From positions 4,012,422-4,076,421 of the forward strand of contig NZ_CP051627.1 in assembly GCF_023208015.1 (NCBI RefSeq): DNA of 64,000 nucleotides, read 5' to 3'. Of this stretch, positions 43,996-53,313 are shown one piece after another. The notes under the pieces were generated by a model. The model ran no database searches, was not told the origin of the DNA, and saw nothing but the letters and a program-made list of their open reading frames with translations. The position numbers were made by a program, and so were the translations under genes. The stretch comes from Thermobifida alba. Its GTDB lineage: Bacteria; Actinomycetota; Actinomycetes; Streptosporangiales; Streptosporangiaceae. Every line of letters begins with the position of its first letter. Position 1 is the first letter of the stretch.

Positions 43996-44651
43996 GCGAC
44001 CCCATCGGTGTGGTCGTCGCCGAGGACGACGACCTGTCCCGCGCCGCCCTCGCGGAACTGGTCGACAGCGCCCCCGGCATGGCCGTCCGGGCACGGGCAC
44101 GCAACGGGCGGGAGGCCGTCGCTGCGGTCCGGGAGCACCGGCCGGACGTCGTGCTCATGGACATCCGCATGCCGGTCCTGGACGGCCTGGCGGCGACCCG
44201 GCTGGTCTGCGACCACCACCCGGGCACCAGGGTCGTCGTGCTGACCACGTTCGACCTGGACGAGTACGTCTACGAGGCGCTGCGCGCCGGCGCCTCCGGC
44301 TTCCTGCTGAAGAACGCGCCCCCCGAGGAGATCCTGCGGGCCGTCCGCACCGCGCGGGACGGCAACGCCATGCTCGCCCCCGAGGTGACGCGGCGGATGA
44401 TCGCCCACGTCGCGCCGCGCCACCGCACCGCCGACCGCTCCCGCTTCCGCGGCCTCACCGAACGGGAACGGGACGTCGTCGCCGCGATCACCCGGGGACT
44501 GTCCAACGAGGAGATCGCCGCCGAACTCTTCCTCAGCAAGGCCACCGTCAAGACCTACCTGAGCCGGCTCTTCACCAGACTGGGCGTGCGCGACCGAACC
44601 CAACTGGTCATCCTCGTCTACGAGTCCGGGTACATCGCCGAGATCCGGTAG
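43992..44651 (+). CDS. NarL/LuxR-family response regulator
   Basis: A 219-residue response regulator. The acidic pocket is 'VVAEDDD', the phosphorylated Asp is in 'VVLMDIRMPVLDG', and 'LTTF' and 'FLLKNAPPEEIL' give the Thr and Lys. The C-terminal LuxR HTH is 'LTERERDVVAAITRGLSNEEIAAELFLS'-type, with 'KATVKTYLSRLFTRLG'. It should control the ABC exporter genes that begin 73 nt downstream. Confidence 0.9.
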   Translation: MSDPIGVVVAEDDDLSRAALAELVDSAPGMAVRARARNGREAVAAVREHRPDVVLMDIRMPVLDGLAATRLVCDHHPGTRVVVLTTFDLDEYVYEALRAGASGFLLKNAPPEEILRAVRTARDGNAMLAPEVTRRMIAHVAPRHRTADRSRFRGLTERERDVVAAITRGLSNEEIAAELFLSKATVKTYLSRLFTRLGVRDRTQLVILVYESGYIAEIR

Positions 44652-44723
44652 GCCGGACCCGGCCGCACCGGTGTCAACCTTCGGCCGATGCGCGCCGGAC
44701 CGCCCCGTTGCGACGCTGGGCGC

Positions 44724-45440
44724 ATGATCGACGTGGCACACCTGACCAAACGCCGCGGCGGAAGAGCCGTCGTGGACGACGTCAGCTTCACCGCCTCCCC
44801 CGGCAGGGTCACCGGCTTCCTCGGACCCAACGGCGCCGGGAAGACCTCGACCCTGCGCGTCCTCCTCGGCCTGGACCGCGCCGACGGGGGCACCGCCCTG
44901 GTCAACGGGGTCCCCTACCGGCAGCTGCGCCACCCCCTGCGCACGGTCGGCGCCCTGCTGGACGCCGGAGCACACCCCTCCCGTAGCGCGCGGGCCCACC
45001 TGACCTGGCTGGCCCGCAGCAACGGCATCCCGCGTTCCCGGGTGGCCGAGGTGCTCGACACCGTCGGCCTGGCCGACGCGGCACGGAAACGGATCGGCGC
45101 GTTCTCCCTCGGCATGGGCCAGCGTCTCGGCCTGGCCGCCGCGCTGCTCGGCGACCCCGAGGTGCTCGTCCTCGACGAACCGGTCAACGGCCTGGACGCC
45201 GAGGGGATCCGCTGGATGCGCAGCTTCCTGCGGGACTACGCCGCGGCGGGCCGCACCGTGCTGCTCTCCAGCCACCTCATGGGCGAGGTCGCCGAAACCG
45301 CCGACGATCTGGTCGTCATCGACCGGGGCCGGATCGTCACCCGGGGAACGGTAGCCGAGGTGACCGCGGGGCACTCCTCCCTGGAGGAGGCGTTCTTCGC
45401 CCTCACCGGGACGGCCGCGACCCCCGGAGGTGGCGCGTGA
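44724..45440 (+). CDS. ABC exporter ATP-binding protein
   Basis: A 238-residue ATPase of the CcmA/BcrA drug-export class: Walker A GPNGAGKTS, signature FSLGMGQRLG and Walker B VLVLDEPVNGLD, with the H-loop in 'LLSSHLMGEV'. The signature LGMGQRLG is usual for the BcrA-like group in actinomycetes. It works with the two permeases that follow; overlap with the first is 4 nt. Confidence 0.9.
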   Translation: MIDVAHLTKRRGGRAVVDDVSFTASPGRVTGFLGPNGAGKTSTLRVLLGLDRADGGTALVNGVPYRQLRHPLRTVGALLDAGAHPSRSARAHLTWLARSNGIPRSRVAEVLDTVGLADAARKRIGAFSLGMGQRLGLAAALLGDPEVLVLDEPVNGLDAEGIRWMRSFLRDYAAAGRTVLLSSHLMGEVAETADDLVVIDRGRIVTRGTVAEVTAGHSSLEEAFFALTGTAATPGGGA

Positions 45441-46228
45441 GCTTCCGCAACACCGTCGCCGCCGAGTTCACCAAACTGGCCTCGCTGCCGTCCGTGTTCG
45501 TCGCACTGGGCCTGGTCCTGCTCGTGACGCCGGGCGTGGCCGCGCTGAACACGTCGGCGCTGCGGCACGCCCTCGACACGGGCAACACCGGCGCGCTGGT
45601 CGACCTGTCCACGATCGACGCGGGCCTCGACGGCATCCCCGTGGGCGCGATCGGCGCGATCGTCCTCGGCGTGACCGTGATCAGCAGCGAGTACACCGCG
45701 ACCCGGCGCGGCGCGGGCGGCGGCCGCCAGATCACCGCCACCCTCACCGGACTGCCCCGGCGGGTGCCGCTGCTGGCCGCCAAGGCACTGGTGCTGAGCA
45801 CGGTGACCGCCCTGGCCACGGCCGTGGCGATCCCGGTCTCGGTCGTGGTGGCCCAGACGGTGCTGGGCGAGCACGGCCATCCCCTGGACGAGGTGTTCGC
45901 CGAGGTCGGCGGGTCTGTGTTCGGCGGCGTCTGCTACGCGGTCCTCACCGCGCTGCTCGCGTTCGCCGTCACCGTGCTGGTCCGCAACGGGATCGTTCCG
46001 CTGATCGTGCTGATCGTCAACGCCTCGCTCGTGTCGTTCTCCCTGCTGCTGTCCATGGTCACCCCGCTGGCGAAGTACCTGCCGGACCTCGCCGGAGGCC
46101 AGATGTTCGCCGCCTACTCCCCGGTGGAGGACCCGCTCGGCCCGCTCGCCGGCGGCCTGGTCATGGCCGCGTGGACCGCCCTGTTCCTCGCCGTCGCCGC
46201 GGCCGTGTTCATCCGCCGTGACGCCTGA
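45437..46228 (+). CDS. ABC exporter permease 1
   Basis: A 263-residue membrane protein with six predicted helices (about 20-38, 70-88, 115-140, 160-180, 190-212, 235-255), ABC-2 type. 'NTVAAEFTKLASLPSVF' at the start is the cytosolic helix commonly found in these permeases. 'SSEYTATRR' between helices two and three is the coupling segment. It pairs with the protein at 46244. Confidence 0.82.
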   Translation: MSFRNTVAAEFTKLASLPSVFVALGLVLLVTPGVAALNTSALRHALDTGNTGALVDLSTIDAGLDGIPVGAIGAIVLGVTVISSEYTATRRGAGGGRQITATLTGLPRRVPLLAAKALVLSTVTALATAVAIPVSVVVAQTVLGEHGHPLDEVFAEVGGSVFGGVCYAVLTALLAFAVTVLVRNGIVPLIVLIVNASLVSFSLLLSMVTPLAKYLPDLAGGQMFAAYSPVEDPLGPLAGGLVMAAWTALFLAVAAAVFIRRDA

Positions 46229-46243
46229 CCGCTGGATACCGCC

Positions 46244-46996
46244 ATGAACCTCAGTCTCGGACACGCTGTTGTCGCGGAGACCGTCAAACTGCGCACCCTG
46301 CCCGCCGCTCTCGTCACGGTCGCCGTCACCGTCGCGGGGACGGCTGGGCTCGCCGCACTGCTCGCGGTCGCGGCCCGCGACACGGCGGGCGCGGAAACGG
46401 TCCCCGCACTGCACACCGCCCTGCAGACCGTGGGGTACACGCAGGTCGGCTTCGTCCTGCTGGGTGTTCTCACGATCACCACCGAGTACTCCGGAGGGCA
46501 GATCCACGCCAGTCTGGCCGGCGTGCCCCGCCGCATGGTGCTGCTGTCCGGCAAGACCGCCGCCCTGCTGGGGGCCGCGCTGCCCACGGCGGCCGCCGCC
46601 GTGGCCGTCGCCGTCGCCGCCGTCCAGCTCGTCCTGGGAGAGCGGGCCCAGCCGCTGGGGGAGCAGTTCGCCGAGGTCGGCGTGCGCCCCCTGGCAGGAG
46701 CGGTCGCCTACCTCGTCCTGGTCGGCCTGTTCGGCTACGCCGTGGCGGTTCCGGCGCGCAGCCCCGTCACGGCGCTCGTGGTCCTGCTGCCCGTGCTGCT
46801 GCTCGTCCCGCCCCTGCTGGACGCGGTCACCGACCACGCCGAGTACCTCCCCTCCCCGGCGGGCGCCCAGATGTACCAGCCGGGGCCGGTGCCGGACGGC
46901 GCGTTGGGGCCGCTGCTCGGCGGGGCCGTCATGGCCGGGTGGACGGTTGCGGCGTTCGCGGTGGCGGCCGCGGTGTTCCACCGGCGGGACGCCTGA
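46244..46996 (+). CDS. ABC exporter permease 2
   Basis: A 250-residue ABC-2-type permease, homologous to the previous one over its length: 'HAVVAETVKLRTLPAAL', 'TTEYSGGQIHASLAGVPRRM' and 'GAQMYQPGP' match 'AAEFTKLASLPSV', 'SSEYTATRRGAGGG' and 'GGQMFAAYSP'. So the exporter is a heterodimer arisen by duplication. Six membrane helices. The gene starts 15 nt after the first permease. Confidence 0.82.
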   Translation: MNLSLGHAVVAETVKLRTLPAALVTVAVTVAGTAGLAALLAVAARDTAGAETVPALHTALQTVGYTQVGFVLLGVLTITTEYSGGQIHASLAGVPRRMVLLSGKTAALLGAALPTAAAAVAVAVAAVQLVLGERAQPLGEQFAEVGVRPLAGAVAYLVLVGLFGYAVAVPARSPVTALVVLLPVLLLVPPLLDAVTDHAEYLPSPAGAQMYQPGPVPDGALGPLLGGAVMAGWTVAAFAVAAAVFHRRDA

Positions 46997-47042
46997 GGGC
47001 GGCACCGGTCGTCGGCGCCACGGCGGACGGGACCGGCGAGAC

Positions 47043-47080
47043 CGCCGTCCCCGCACCGGCGGAGCGGTGCGGGGACGGCG
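47043..47080. terminator. Bidirectional hairpin between permease 2 and the ABC-F gene
   Basis: A perfect 15-bp stem (47043-47057 with 47066-47080) between two convergent stop codons. Confidence 0.85.
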
Positions 47081-47082
47081 GG

Positions 47083-48798
47083 TCACGCGTCGGCCTCCTT
47101 GGGGGAGGCGGAGACGGTCACGGTCGGCCAGGCCGCGAAGTCGGCGAGCATCTGGCGGTCGTGCGTGGCGACGACGACGGCCGCCGGGGTGCCGCGCAGG
47201 GCCTCGGTGAGCTCGTCGACGAGCAGCGGGGACAGGTGGTTCGTGGGCTCGTCGAGGATCAGCAGGTCGGGCCGCTCGGCCAGGCGCAGCGCGAGGTGCA
47301 GGCGGCGGCGCTGCCCCTCCGACAGCCGCCCGACGGGTGTGCGGAGCGCCTCGGCGTCCAGCAGGCCCGTGCCGCTCAGGGGCACCAGGTCGGACTCGGC
47401 CACCTCGCCGCGCGCCACGAGCCGTCCCGTGTGCCGCCGGTGGACCTCGTGCGCCTGGAGGCCCTCCTCCCAGGCCGGGGTCTCCTGGGTCAGGTACGCG
47501 ATCCGCACGCCGGCGGACCGGTGCACCCTCCCGCCCGTCGGGGGGAGGACCCCGGCCAGGACGTCGAGCAGCGTCGACTTCCCGGCCCCGTTGGCCCCGG
47601 TGACGAGCAGCCGGTCGCCGCCCTCGACCACCAGGGAGACCGGTGTGCGCAGACGGTGTGCGACGGTCACGCCGTCGCACCTCAGCAGGGGAGCGCCGGG
47701 TTCGACCGGCAGGTGCGGCCACCGCAGCGCGAGCGGCGGCCGGGGAACCGTGACCCGGTGCGCCTCCAGCGCCTCCTGTCTGCGTCTGAGGCTCTGCACC
47801 ACACTCGGGGCATGGGACTGGCGCTGGTGCTTTCCGGTGCCCTTGTCCGGCCGCCACCCGGTGGACAGCCGGCTCCGCGCCTCCTGCACCGCCTGGGCCA
47901 GCCGGGTGTGCTCGGCCTGCTGCGTCTCGTACTCCTGGGTCCACCGTTCGCGTTCGCGGCGGCGGCCCTCCTGCCAGCCCGCGTACCCCCCGGCGAACAC
48001 CCGCGGCCGCCCGTCCATGCTCGGGTCCAGGTCGAGGAACTCGTCGGCGACCTCGCGCAGCAGCGCCCGGTCGTGGGTGACGATCGCCAGACCGCCGGGA
48101 CGCGACCGCAGGCGCGCGGCCAGGAACGCCTGGGCTTCGGCGTCCAGGTGGTTGGTCGGCTCGTCCAGCAGCAGGATGTCGTGGTTCGCGCCGAGCACGC
48201 ACGCCAGCCGCACCCGGTGGCGTTCGCCGACGGACAGGGTGGCGAGTTCCCGGTCCCGGTCGGTGCACGCGCCGAGCCCGTCCAGGGCGACGTCGAGTCG
48301 GCGGTCGGCGTCCCAGGCGTCGAGCCGCATGGCGGCGTCCAGTGCCGCCGCGTACCGGGCTTCCGCGTCCTCGTCGCCGTTCTCCAGGCCTTCGGCGGCC
48401 AGGTCCAGCGCGCGCAGGGCGAGGCGTGCGGGGCGCGTCGACTCGGCGACCAGGGTGCCGACGGTCTCGCCGTCGCGGAACGCGAGCGACTGGTGGACGA
48501 CGCCGACCGTGCCCGCGCGTTCCACCCGGCCGTCGTCGGGGGCGAGGTCGCCGGAGAGAACACGCAGCAGCGTCGTCTTGCCCCGGCCGTTCTCGCCCAC
48601 GAGCGCCGTGCGGGACCGTGCGGAGACCGTGGCGTCGACGCCGGACAGGACCGGGCGTCCGCCGAGGACGACCCGGATTCCGCGAGCGCGGACGTGGGCG
48701 CTCGCGCCGGCCGGGAGGCGTCCGGCCGTGTTCAGTTCACGGAGGAGTGCGGGGAGCGAGCGGCTGGACAGCCGGTCGCGTGAGGGGAGTGCTTCCAC
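47083..48798 (-). CDS. ABC-F ATPase, possible ribosome-protection resistance protein
   Basis: A 571-residue ABC-F protein with two ATPase cassettes and no membrane segment. Walker [10 protein letters not shown] and GANGAGKST; signatures LSVGERHRV and LSEGQRRRL; Walker [13 protein letters not shown] and [11 protein letters not shown]. The interdomain linker (about 285-345) is Arg/Gln-rich and fairly long, as in antibiotic-resistance ABC-F (TlrC/VarM/OleB-like) proteins that dislodge drugs from the ribosome; housekeeping EttA relatives differ. The 331-nt 5' region and the neighbouring exporters support a resistance role. The second Walker B lacks the final Asp (HLS), which is uncommon. Confidence 0.82.
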   Translation of the reverse strand: MEALPSRDRLSSRSLPALLRELNTAGRLPAGASAHVRARGIRVVLGGRPVLSGVDATVSARSRTALVGENGRGKTTLLRVLSGDLAPDDGRVERAGTVGVVHQSLAFRDGETVGTLVAESTRPARLALRALDLAAEGLENGDEDAEARYAAALDAAMRLDAWDADRRLDVALDGLGACTDRDRELATLSVGERHRVRLACVLGANHDILLLDEPTNHLDAEAQAFLAARLRSRPGGLAIVTHDRALLREVADEFLDLDPSMDGRPRVFAGGYAGWQEGRRRERERWTQEYETQQAEHTRLAQAVQEARSRLSTGWRPDKGTGKHQRQSHAPSVVQSLRRRQEALEAHRVTVPRPPLALRWPHLPVEPGAPLLRCDGVTVAHRLRTPVSLVVEGGDRLLVTGANGAGKSTLLDVLAGVLPPTGGRVHRSAGVRIAYLTQETPAWEEGLQAHEVHRRHTGRLVARGEVAESDLVPLSGTGLLDAEALRTPVGRLSEGQRRRLHLALRLAERPDLLILDEPTNHLSPLLVDELTEALRGTPAAVVVATHDRQMLADFAAWPTVTVSASPKEADA

Positions 48799-48904
48799 AG
48801 GTGTGCTCCACGTTTCGCGGCGGAGCCGGGCAGCACGAAGAAACCGCCCGGCAGGACGACCGAGACGGCGGACACACGGAAAGAAGAGGCTCGGTGCCGC
48901 GCCG

Positions 48905-48928
48905 TCAGGCGCGGGTCCAGGGCCTCAT
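48905..48928 (-). CDS. Possible 7-residue leader peptide upstream of the ABC-F gene
   Basis: A short frame MRPWTRA followed by TGA lies 107 nt before the ABC-F start on the same strand. Between them the GCCGGGC/GCCCGGC arms near 48828-48858 could form a hairpin. ABC-F resistance genes are often controlled by drug-stalled leader peptides, so this is suggestive. There is no strong ribosome-binding site before it. In the rest of 48799-49129 I see only the start region of the MFS gene. Confidence 0.3.
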   Translation of the reverse strand: MRPWTRA

Positions 48929-49129
48929 GGCAGAAGCGGTACCCCTGTACACGTCGACCACGGTACCCGCTGGCGGCCTCCCGGAGGCAAGGGGTTTCGG
49001 TGTGGGACGGCCCACCCGGAGCCGTGCCGTGGCCGGTCCGCCGCGTCCCGGGGGAGCCGACAGGGGGAGGCCGTCCCCCGCATCCGCTGTTCTTTGACTT
49101 CCCCCAGGGGGCGCAATAGCGTGCCGAGG

Positions 49130-50560
49130 ATGCCTTCTTCCGCTTTCTCCGCACCGCCGATCCCCGAGAAGCAGGCGTGGAAAGCGCTCAGCGCGCTGTG
49201 CGTCGGACTGTTCATCACCCTGCTGGACCAGTCCCTGGTGGCCGTCGCACTGCCCCGGATCACCGAGGACCTCGGAGCCAGCGTCAACCAGGCGGTCTGG
49301 GTCTCCGCCGGCTACCTGCTGACGTTCGCGGTCCCCCTGCTGGTCACCGGGCGCCTGGGCGACCGGTTCGGGCAGCGCACCATGTACCTGGCGGGCATGG
49401 CCCTGTTCACCGCGGCCGCGGCCGCGTGCGCTTTCGCGCCGACGATCGAGGCCCTCATCCTGGCGCGGGCCGTCCAGGGCTTCGGCGCCTCCCTGCTCAA
49501 CCCGCAGTCCCTGAGCGTGATCAACCGGGTCTTCGCGCGCAACCGCCGGGGCGCCGCGATGGGGGTCTGGAGCGCGGTGGCCAGCTCCGCGGGCCTCTTC
49601 GGCCCCCTCATCGGCGGCCTGCTGGCCGGCGGCGCCGGGTGGCGCTGGGTCTTCCTCCTCTACCTCCCGCTGGGGCTGCTCTCCCTGGCCCTGGTCGCAC
49701 GCTGGGTGCCGCGACTGCCCACCGGTGCGGGACGGATCGACCCGCTCAGCGCCGTCGTCTCGCTGGTCGCCGTGTCGGGGATCGTGTTCACGCTGCAGCA
49801 GGGACCGGAACTGGGCTGGCCGCTGTGGCTGTGGGGGGTCCTCGCCCTCGGAGTCCTCGCGCTGTTCCTCTTCGTCTGGCTGCAGAAACGGGCGGACCTG
49901 CGCGGCGCCGACGCCCTGGTGCCGTTGAGGCTGTTCGGCATCCGCAACTTCCGTTTCGGTTCCCTGGCCGTCACCACGCTGGGCTTCGCCGTCTACTCGG
50001 TGAACCTGCCCGTCATGCTGTACCTGCAACTGGGGGCCGGACTATCGGCCCAGGCCGCCGGGGTGCTGCTGCTGCCGACAGGCCTCGTCTCGGTGGCGCT
50101 GGCCCCGGTGGTCGGACGTCTGACGGACCGGCTGGAACCCGGACGGATCTCGAAACTCGGGTTCTCCGCGATGATCACCGCCATGACGCTGTTCGTCGTG
50201 CTCATCAGCCAGGAGGTCCCGTTCGCCTGGCTGCTCGTCCCCCTGGTCCTCATGGGGGTCGCCAACGCCCTGTGCTGGTCGGCCAACTCCACCATCAGCA
50301 TGCGCCCGCTCCCCACCGACCTGTTGGGGGCCGGCTCCGGCGTGTACAACACCTCCCGCCAGGTCGGGGCGGTGCTGGGGGCCGCCGCACTCGGCGCGGC
50401 CATGCAGATCGGACTGCAGTACACCACCTTCGCCAACGCGATGGGGTTCTCCCTGGTCCTGCACGTCGCGGTCCTCGTCTTCGGCCTCGTCATGGTCTCG
50501 AACTTCCGCGACGACCGAGCGGAGGCGGCTCCGGGCACGTCCGGCAGCACGTCCGGTTAG
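49130..50560 (+). CDS. DHA2-family MFS multidrug transporter
   Basis: A 476-residue exporter with 14 predicted membrane helices. 'LDQSLVAVALPRITEDLGAS' (motif D1 of the DHA2 family), 'GRLGDRFGQRTMYLAGM' (motif A) and 'GVWSAVASSAGLFGPLIGGLL' (motif C, antiporter) are all clear. It should expel drugs by proton antiport. ATG 49130 is preferred; GTG 49121 is in frame. It is divergent from the ABC-F gene. Confidence 0.88.
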   Translation: MPSSAFSAPPIPEKQAWKALSALCVGLFITLLDQSLVAVALPRITEDLGASVNQAVWVSAGYLLTFAVPLLVTGRLGDRFGQRTMYLAGMALFTAAAAACAFAPTIEALILARAVQGFGASLLNPQSLSVINRVFARNRRGAAMGVWSAVASSAGLFGPLIGGLLAGGAGWRWVFLLYLPLGLLSLALVARWVPRLPTGAGRIDPLSAVVSLVAVSGIVFTLQQGPELGWPLWLWGVLALGVLALFLFVWLQKRADLRGADALVPLRLFGIRNFRFGSLAVTTLGFAVYSVNLPVMLYLQLGAGLSAQAAGVLLLPTGLVSVALAPVVGRLTDRLEPGRISKLGFSAMITAMTLFVVLISQEVPFAWLLVPLVLMGVANALCWSANSTISMRPLPTDLLGAGSGVYNTSRQVGAVLGAAALGAAMQIGLQYTTFANAMGFSLVLHVAVLVFGLVMVSNFRDDRAEAAPGTSGSTSG

Positions 50561-50903
50561 CCGGGACACGGCGGCGACCGCGTGGCCCCCGGCCAGTGCC
50601 CCCGCTGGGAGGCGGCGGAGCGACGCGGGGGCGCTTGCGCCCGAACACTCCTGGGGACCAGGTCGACCTCGTGCCTTCTCACATCTGGCGGTCGACCTCT
50701 GGTGCGTGCGACCGGACCGGGTCGGCGGCGGCTCCGTACTTCCAGTCGGCTCGGTATCCGGCCTGTCCACAGGGCCGGTGCCGTGGCCGCGGACTCCTCC
50801 CAACATGCCACGCGGGCGGGGACAGGGCGTCTGCGCTGCCGTGCTCCGAGAGCACGGACGGCTGGTCTGATACCAGGTTTCGGGGGAGCCGCAGACAAGC
50901 GCC

Positions 50904-50935
50904 AACGCCCCTCAGAACGCTTCCGAGGGGCGTTT
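50904..50935 (+). terminator. Hairpin terminator with T-tract
   Basis: AACGCCCCTC/GAGGGGCGTT arms (50904-50913 with 50925-50934) followed by TT. It lies 340 nt after the MFS gene and 120 nt before the HTH-TPR gene. I see nothing else in 50561-51055. Confidence 0.7.
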
Positions 50936-51055
50936 CCCGTCACCCCGCAGGCACTCGGGCAACCGAAACGCGAGCCAGTGCGCGAACCGCGGGGACACGA
51001 AAGGCCCTGCCTCCTACGCTGGGAGTGCGACCGACCAGCGGGAGGCAGAGCCACC

Positions 51056-52243
51056 ATGAACGACACTACCCGCGAGCCCATCGGCGTGCGCATCGCCCGG
51101 GCGAGGAAACGCCGCGGCCTCACCCAGCACGGACTGTCCACCCGTGCCAACTACTCCCGATCCCACATCGCCCAGGTCGAGAAGGGCCACAAGGTCGCCA
51201 CCCCGGCGTTCGTCGCCGCTGTCGCGGCCGCCCTCGGCGTCGACCCGTCCGAACTGTACGGGCAGCCCTACCGTGGCGACACACCCCGCGACGACCAGGT
51301 CCACGCCGCCGTCCCGGAACTCCGTCGAGTGCTCGCCTACGTCGGTGTCGGCCCCGACCTCGATGCCCCGCCTCGCAGCCTCGACCAGCTCTCCGCCGAA
51401 GTCGCCACCATCCGCGGCCTGCTGCCCGCAGCGAAGCTCACCCGGATCGGCGAGGCCCTGCCCTCCGTGTGCGAAGAACTCGCCTGGCACGCCTACACCA
51501 CCGACAAACCCCGTGCCTGGGCACTGCTGAACCGTGCCCTGTCCTCCGGTGTCAGCCTGACTCGCCGTCTCGGCTACGCGGGCGACGCCCTGGCGCTCCT
51601 GGAGCGCGCCGAGGACGCCGCGCGCCGGTCCCAGGACCCGCACCTGCCGTTGGTCGCCCACCTGCCCCGCGCGCTGCTGCTGATGAACATGGGCCAGTAC
51701 AAGCCGGCGCTGGCTCTGCTGGACCGTGCCGCTGCCCGGGTCGACGACAGCAGGCAGGACGCGGGCGAGGTCGCCGGGGCGTTGGCGCTGCGGTCGGCGA
51801 TCGTCGCGGCCCGTTCCGGAGACGCCCACACGGCGTGGGAGCAGTTCGCACGCGCCGACGACCTGGTCAGGGCCGGTCGGGCGCGTACCGACGTGCACGG
51901 CACCCAGTTCGGCGCGGCGAACGTCGCGATCCACGGGGCCGCGGTCGCGGTCGAACTCGGTGACCTCGACGAAGCGGCGCGCCGGGACCGGCAGATCGGA
52001 GAGCGCACTCTCGCCGGTCTGGTGCCGGAACGGCGTGCCCACCACGAGATCGACATGTCCCGGGCGCTCACCGAACTCGGCGACTACGACACGGCGCTGA
52101 AACGGCTTCTGTCAGCCGAATGGATCGCACCGCAGATGACCCGCCACCATCCCACGGCGCGGCTGGTGGTGCGCCATCTGGTGGACGTGCGCCGAATCCT
52201 GCCGGAGCCGCTGCGGGGCCTGCACTCTCGGATGCGTGTCTGA
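51056..52243 (+). CDS. HTH-XRE regulator with TPR-like C-terminal domain
   Basis: A 395-residue regulator. The Cro/C1-type HTH is at 10-65 ('IGVRIARARKRRGLTQHGLS', 'YSRSHIAQVEKGHKVATP'). The rest is all helical with TPR-like pairs ('AWALLNRALSSGVSLTRRLG', 'ALALLERAEDAARRS', 'GQYKPALALLDRAAARV', 'GDYDTALKRLLSAEWIA'), as in peptide-responsive RRNPP-like or actinomycete accessory regulators. The ligand is unknown. Two small genes follow on the same strand, which suggests one unit. Confidence 0.85.
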   Translation: MNDTTREPIGVRIARARKRRGLTQHGLSTRANYSRSHIAQVEKGHKVATPAFVAAVAAALGVDPSELYGQPYRGDTPRDDQVHAAVPELRRVLAYVGVGPDLDAPPRSLDQLSAEVATIRGLLPAAKLTRIGEALPSVCEELAWHAYTTDKPRAWALLNRALSSGVSLTRRLGYAGDALALLERAEDAARRSQDPHLPLVAHLPRALLLMNMGQYKPALALLDRAAARVDDSRQDAGEVAGALALRSAIVAARSGDAHTAWEQFARADDLVRAGRARTDVHGTQFGAANVAIHGAAVAVELGDLDEAARRDRQIGERTLAGLVPERRAHHEIDMSRALTELGDYDTALKRLLSAEWIAPQMTRHHPTARLVVRHLVDVRRILPEPLRGLHSRMRV

Positions 52244-52324
52244 CCCGTCGACCCGTTCCGGGCAAACCCCGGATTGTTCCAACATGGAACATCGCCCAGA
52301 TCAGCGCGGGTGACGCTGTGCCTC

Positions 52325-52588
52325 ATGAGTGCCACACCCAGCAGCGACACAGCGGAGATCCTCGCACGCGTCCAGGGTGACTTCCCGCTCTGGGAGATCA
52401 CCTGCTCGCCGAACCGGGAACCACGGCAACGATGGCGGGCTCAAAGGCGCATCCCGCTCACCGAGGTCGAGGCACGGCAGGGGCGGCGGCAGGAGATCAG
52501 CGCGCCGACCGTGGACCAGCTGCTCGCCGACCTCGGCGCGGAGCAGCGTGCCCAGGACGCTCTACGGGGGGTGACGGCCCGTGGCTGA
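52325..52588 (+). CDS. Small hypothetical protein, first of an overlapping pair
   Basis: An 87-residue soluble protein: 'ILARVQGDFPLWEITCSPNRE' and 'EISAPTVDQLLADLGAEQRA'. Pieces like 'FPLWEI' recur in short proteins next to HTH-TPR and DUF6879/DUF397 genes in actinomycetes. No known domain. ATG 52325 lies 81 nt after the regulator gene, and the frame overlaps the next gene by 8 nt. Confidence 0.65.
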   Translation: MSATPSSDTAEILARVQGDFPLWEITCSPNREPRQRWRAQRRIPLTEVEARQGRRQEISAPTVDQLLADLGAEQRAQDALRGVTARG

Positions 52589-52808
52589 CCACCGGCTCAC
52601 CGCCGAGCAGGTCTCCGCACTCGCCCGCGGCCGTGCTCGCGCCGAACCCTGCGAAGACGGGATCGCTCTGGTGCTGGATGGCGACCGGATCGTCCTGCCC
52701 GAGTGCCCGGACCTGTTGACCGCGATCACCAGGGTCGAGGGGTTGATGGGGCAGGCGTTCAACACGGTCATCGAGACGCAGCGCGGGCGGTTGCGGCAGC
52801 AGCGGTGA
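52581..52808 (+). CDS. Small hypothetical protein, second of an overlapping pair
   Basis: A 75-residue soluble protein: a helix with 'DHRLTAEQVSALARGRAR', a beta pair 'GIALVLDGDRIVLPEC' and a closing amphipathic helix 'AITRVEGLMGQAFNTVIETQ'. I do not recognise it. GTG 52581 sits inside the end of the previous gene. Such pairs could be a regulator's effectors, but nothing in the sequence shows a toxin or antitoxin fold. Confidence 0.6.
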   Translation: MADHRLTAEQVSALARGRARAEPCEDGIALVLDGDRIVLPECPDLLTAITRVEGLMGQAFNTVIETQRGRLRQQR

Positions 52809-52867
52809 AGCGACCGCGCACCGGTTCCTTCCCCCATGCGGCCGGTGCGCGGGCTCCGGCATTCGCA

Positions 52868-53313
52868 CCAGACGTCAGCGCGCTCGACACCGTCCGGGGC
52901 GCGGTCGAGGCGGGCCTGCTGGAGCAGCCGCGCATATCCAGGTGTCTGCAACCGGGCCCCGGAACCGCGAACGCCTCGTAGACGCGGATCTCGGATGCCT
53001 CAGCCTCCAGTTCGATGTACGCCCCGGAGAACAGGTCGTCATACCGGCGCCACCAGCCGCGCGCTTGGGCCTGCCGGGTCAGCGTCAGCACGGTCTCGTA
53101 CCGAGGGTCGTCGGGCGTCACCCCGTACTCGGCCATCAGGGCTTTGACCTCGACCACGCTGGGTCGTTCTCTCTGACCGGTCTCGATGTGACCGACCTTC
53201 GCACGCGACCACTCCAGGCGCGCAGCCACGGCATCGAGGCTGAGGCCAGCGGACTGCCTCATCTGACGGAGGACCGCGGAGAGCTGGCGTCGGCGCACCG
53301 TGGGACTGGCCAT
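52868..53313 (-). pseudogene. HTH/DUF5753 regulator, frameshifted and truncated
   Basis: From ATG 53313 the product starts as a normal Scr1/DUF5753-type regulator: HTH ('LSAVLRQMRQSAGLSLDAVA', 'WSRAKVGHIETGQRERPSVV') then 'WWRRYDDLFSGAYIELEAEA' and 'YEAFAVPG'. Near 52950 the frame is lost; one base less restores 'QTPGYARLLQQARLDRAPDG'. The homology ends at about 52868, so some 150 residues of the ligand/partner domain are gone. It would yield a DNA-binding stub at best. No DUF397 partner gene is present. Confidence 0.7.

Noticed and set aside
50840-50900. tRNA-like pairing around CGGACGGCTGGTCTGATACCAG
   Set aside because: No acceptor stem, T-arm or anticodon loop can be completed.
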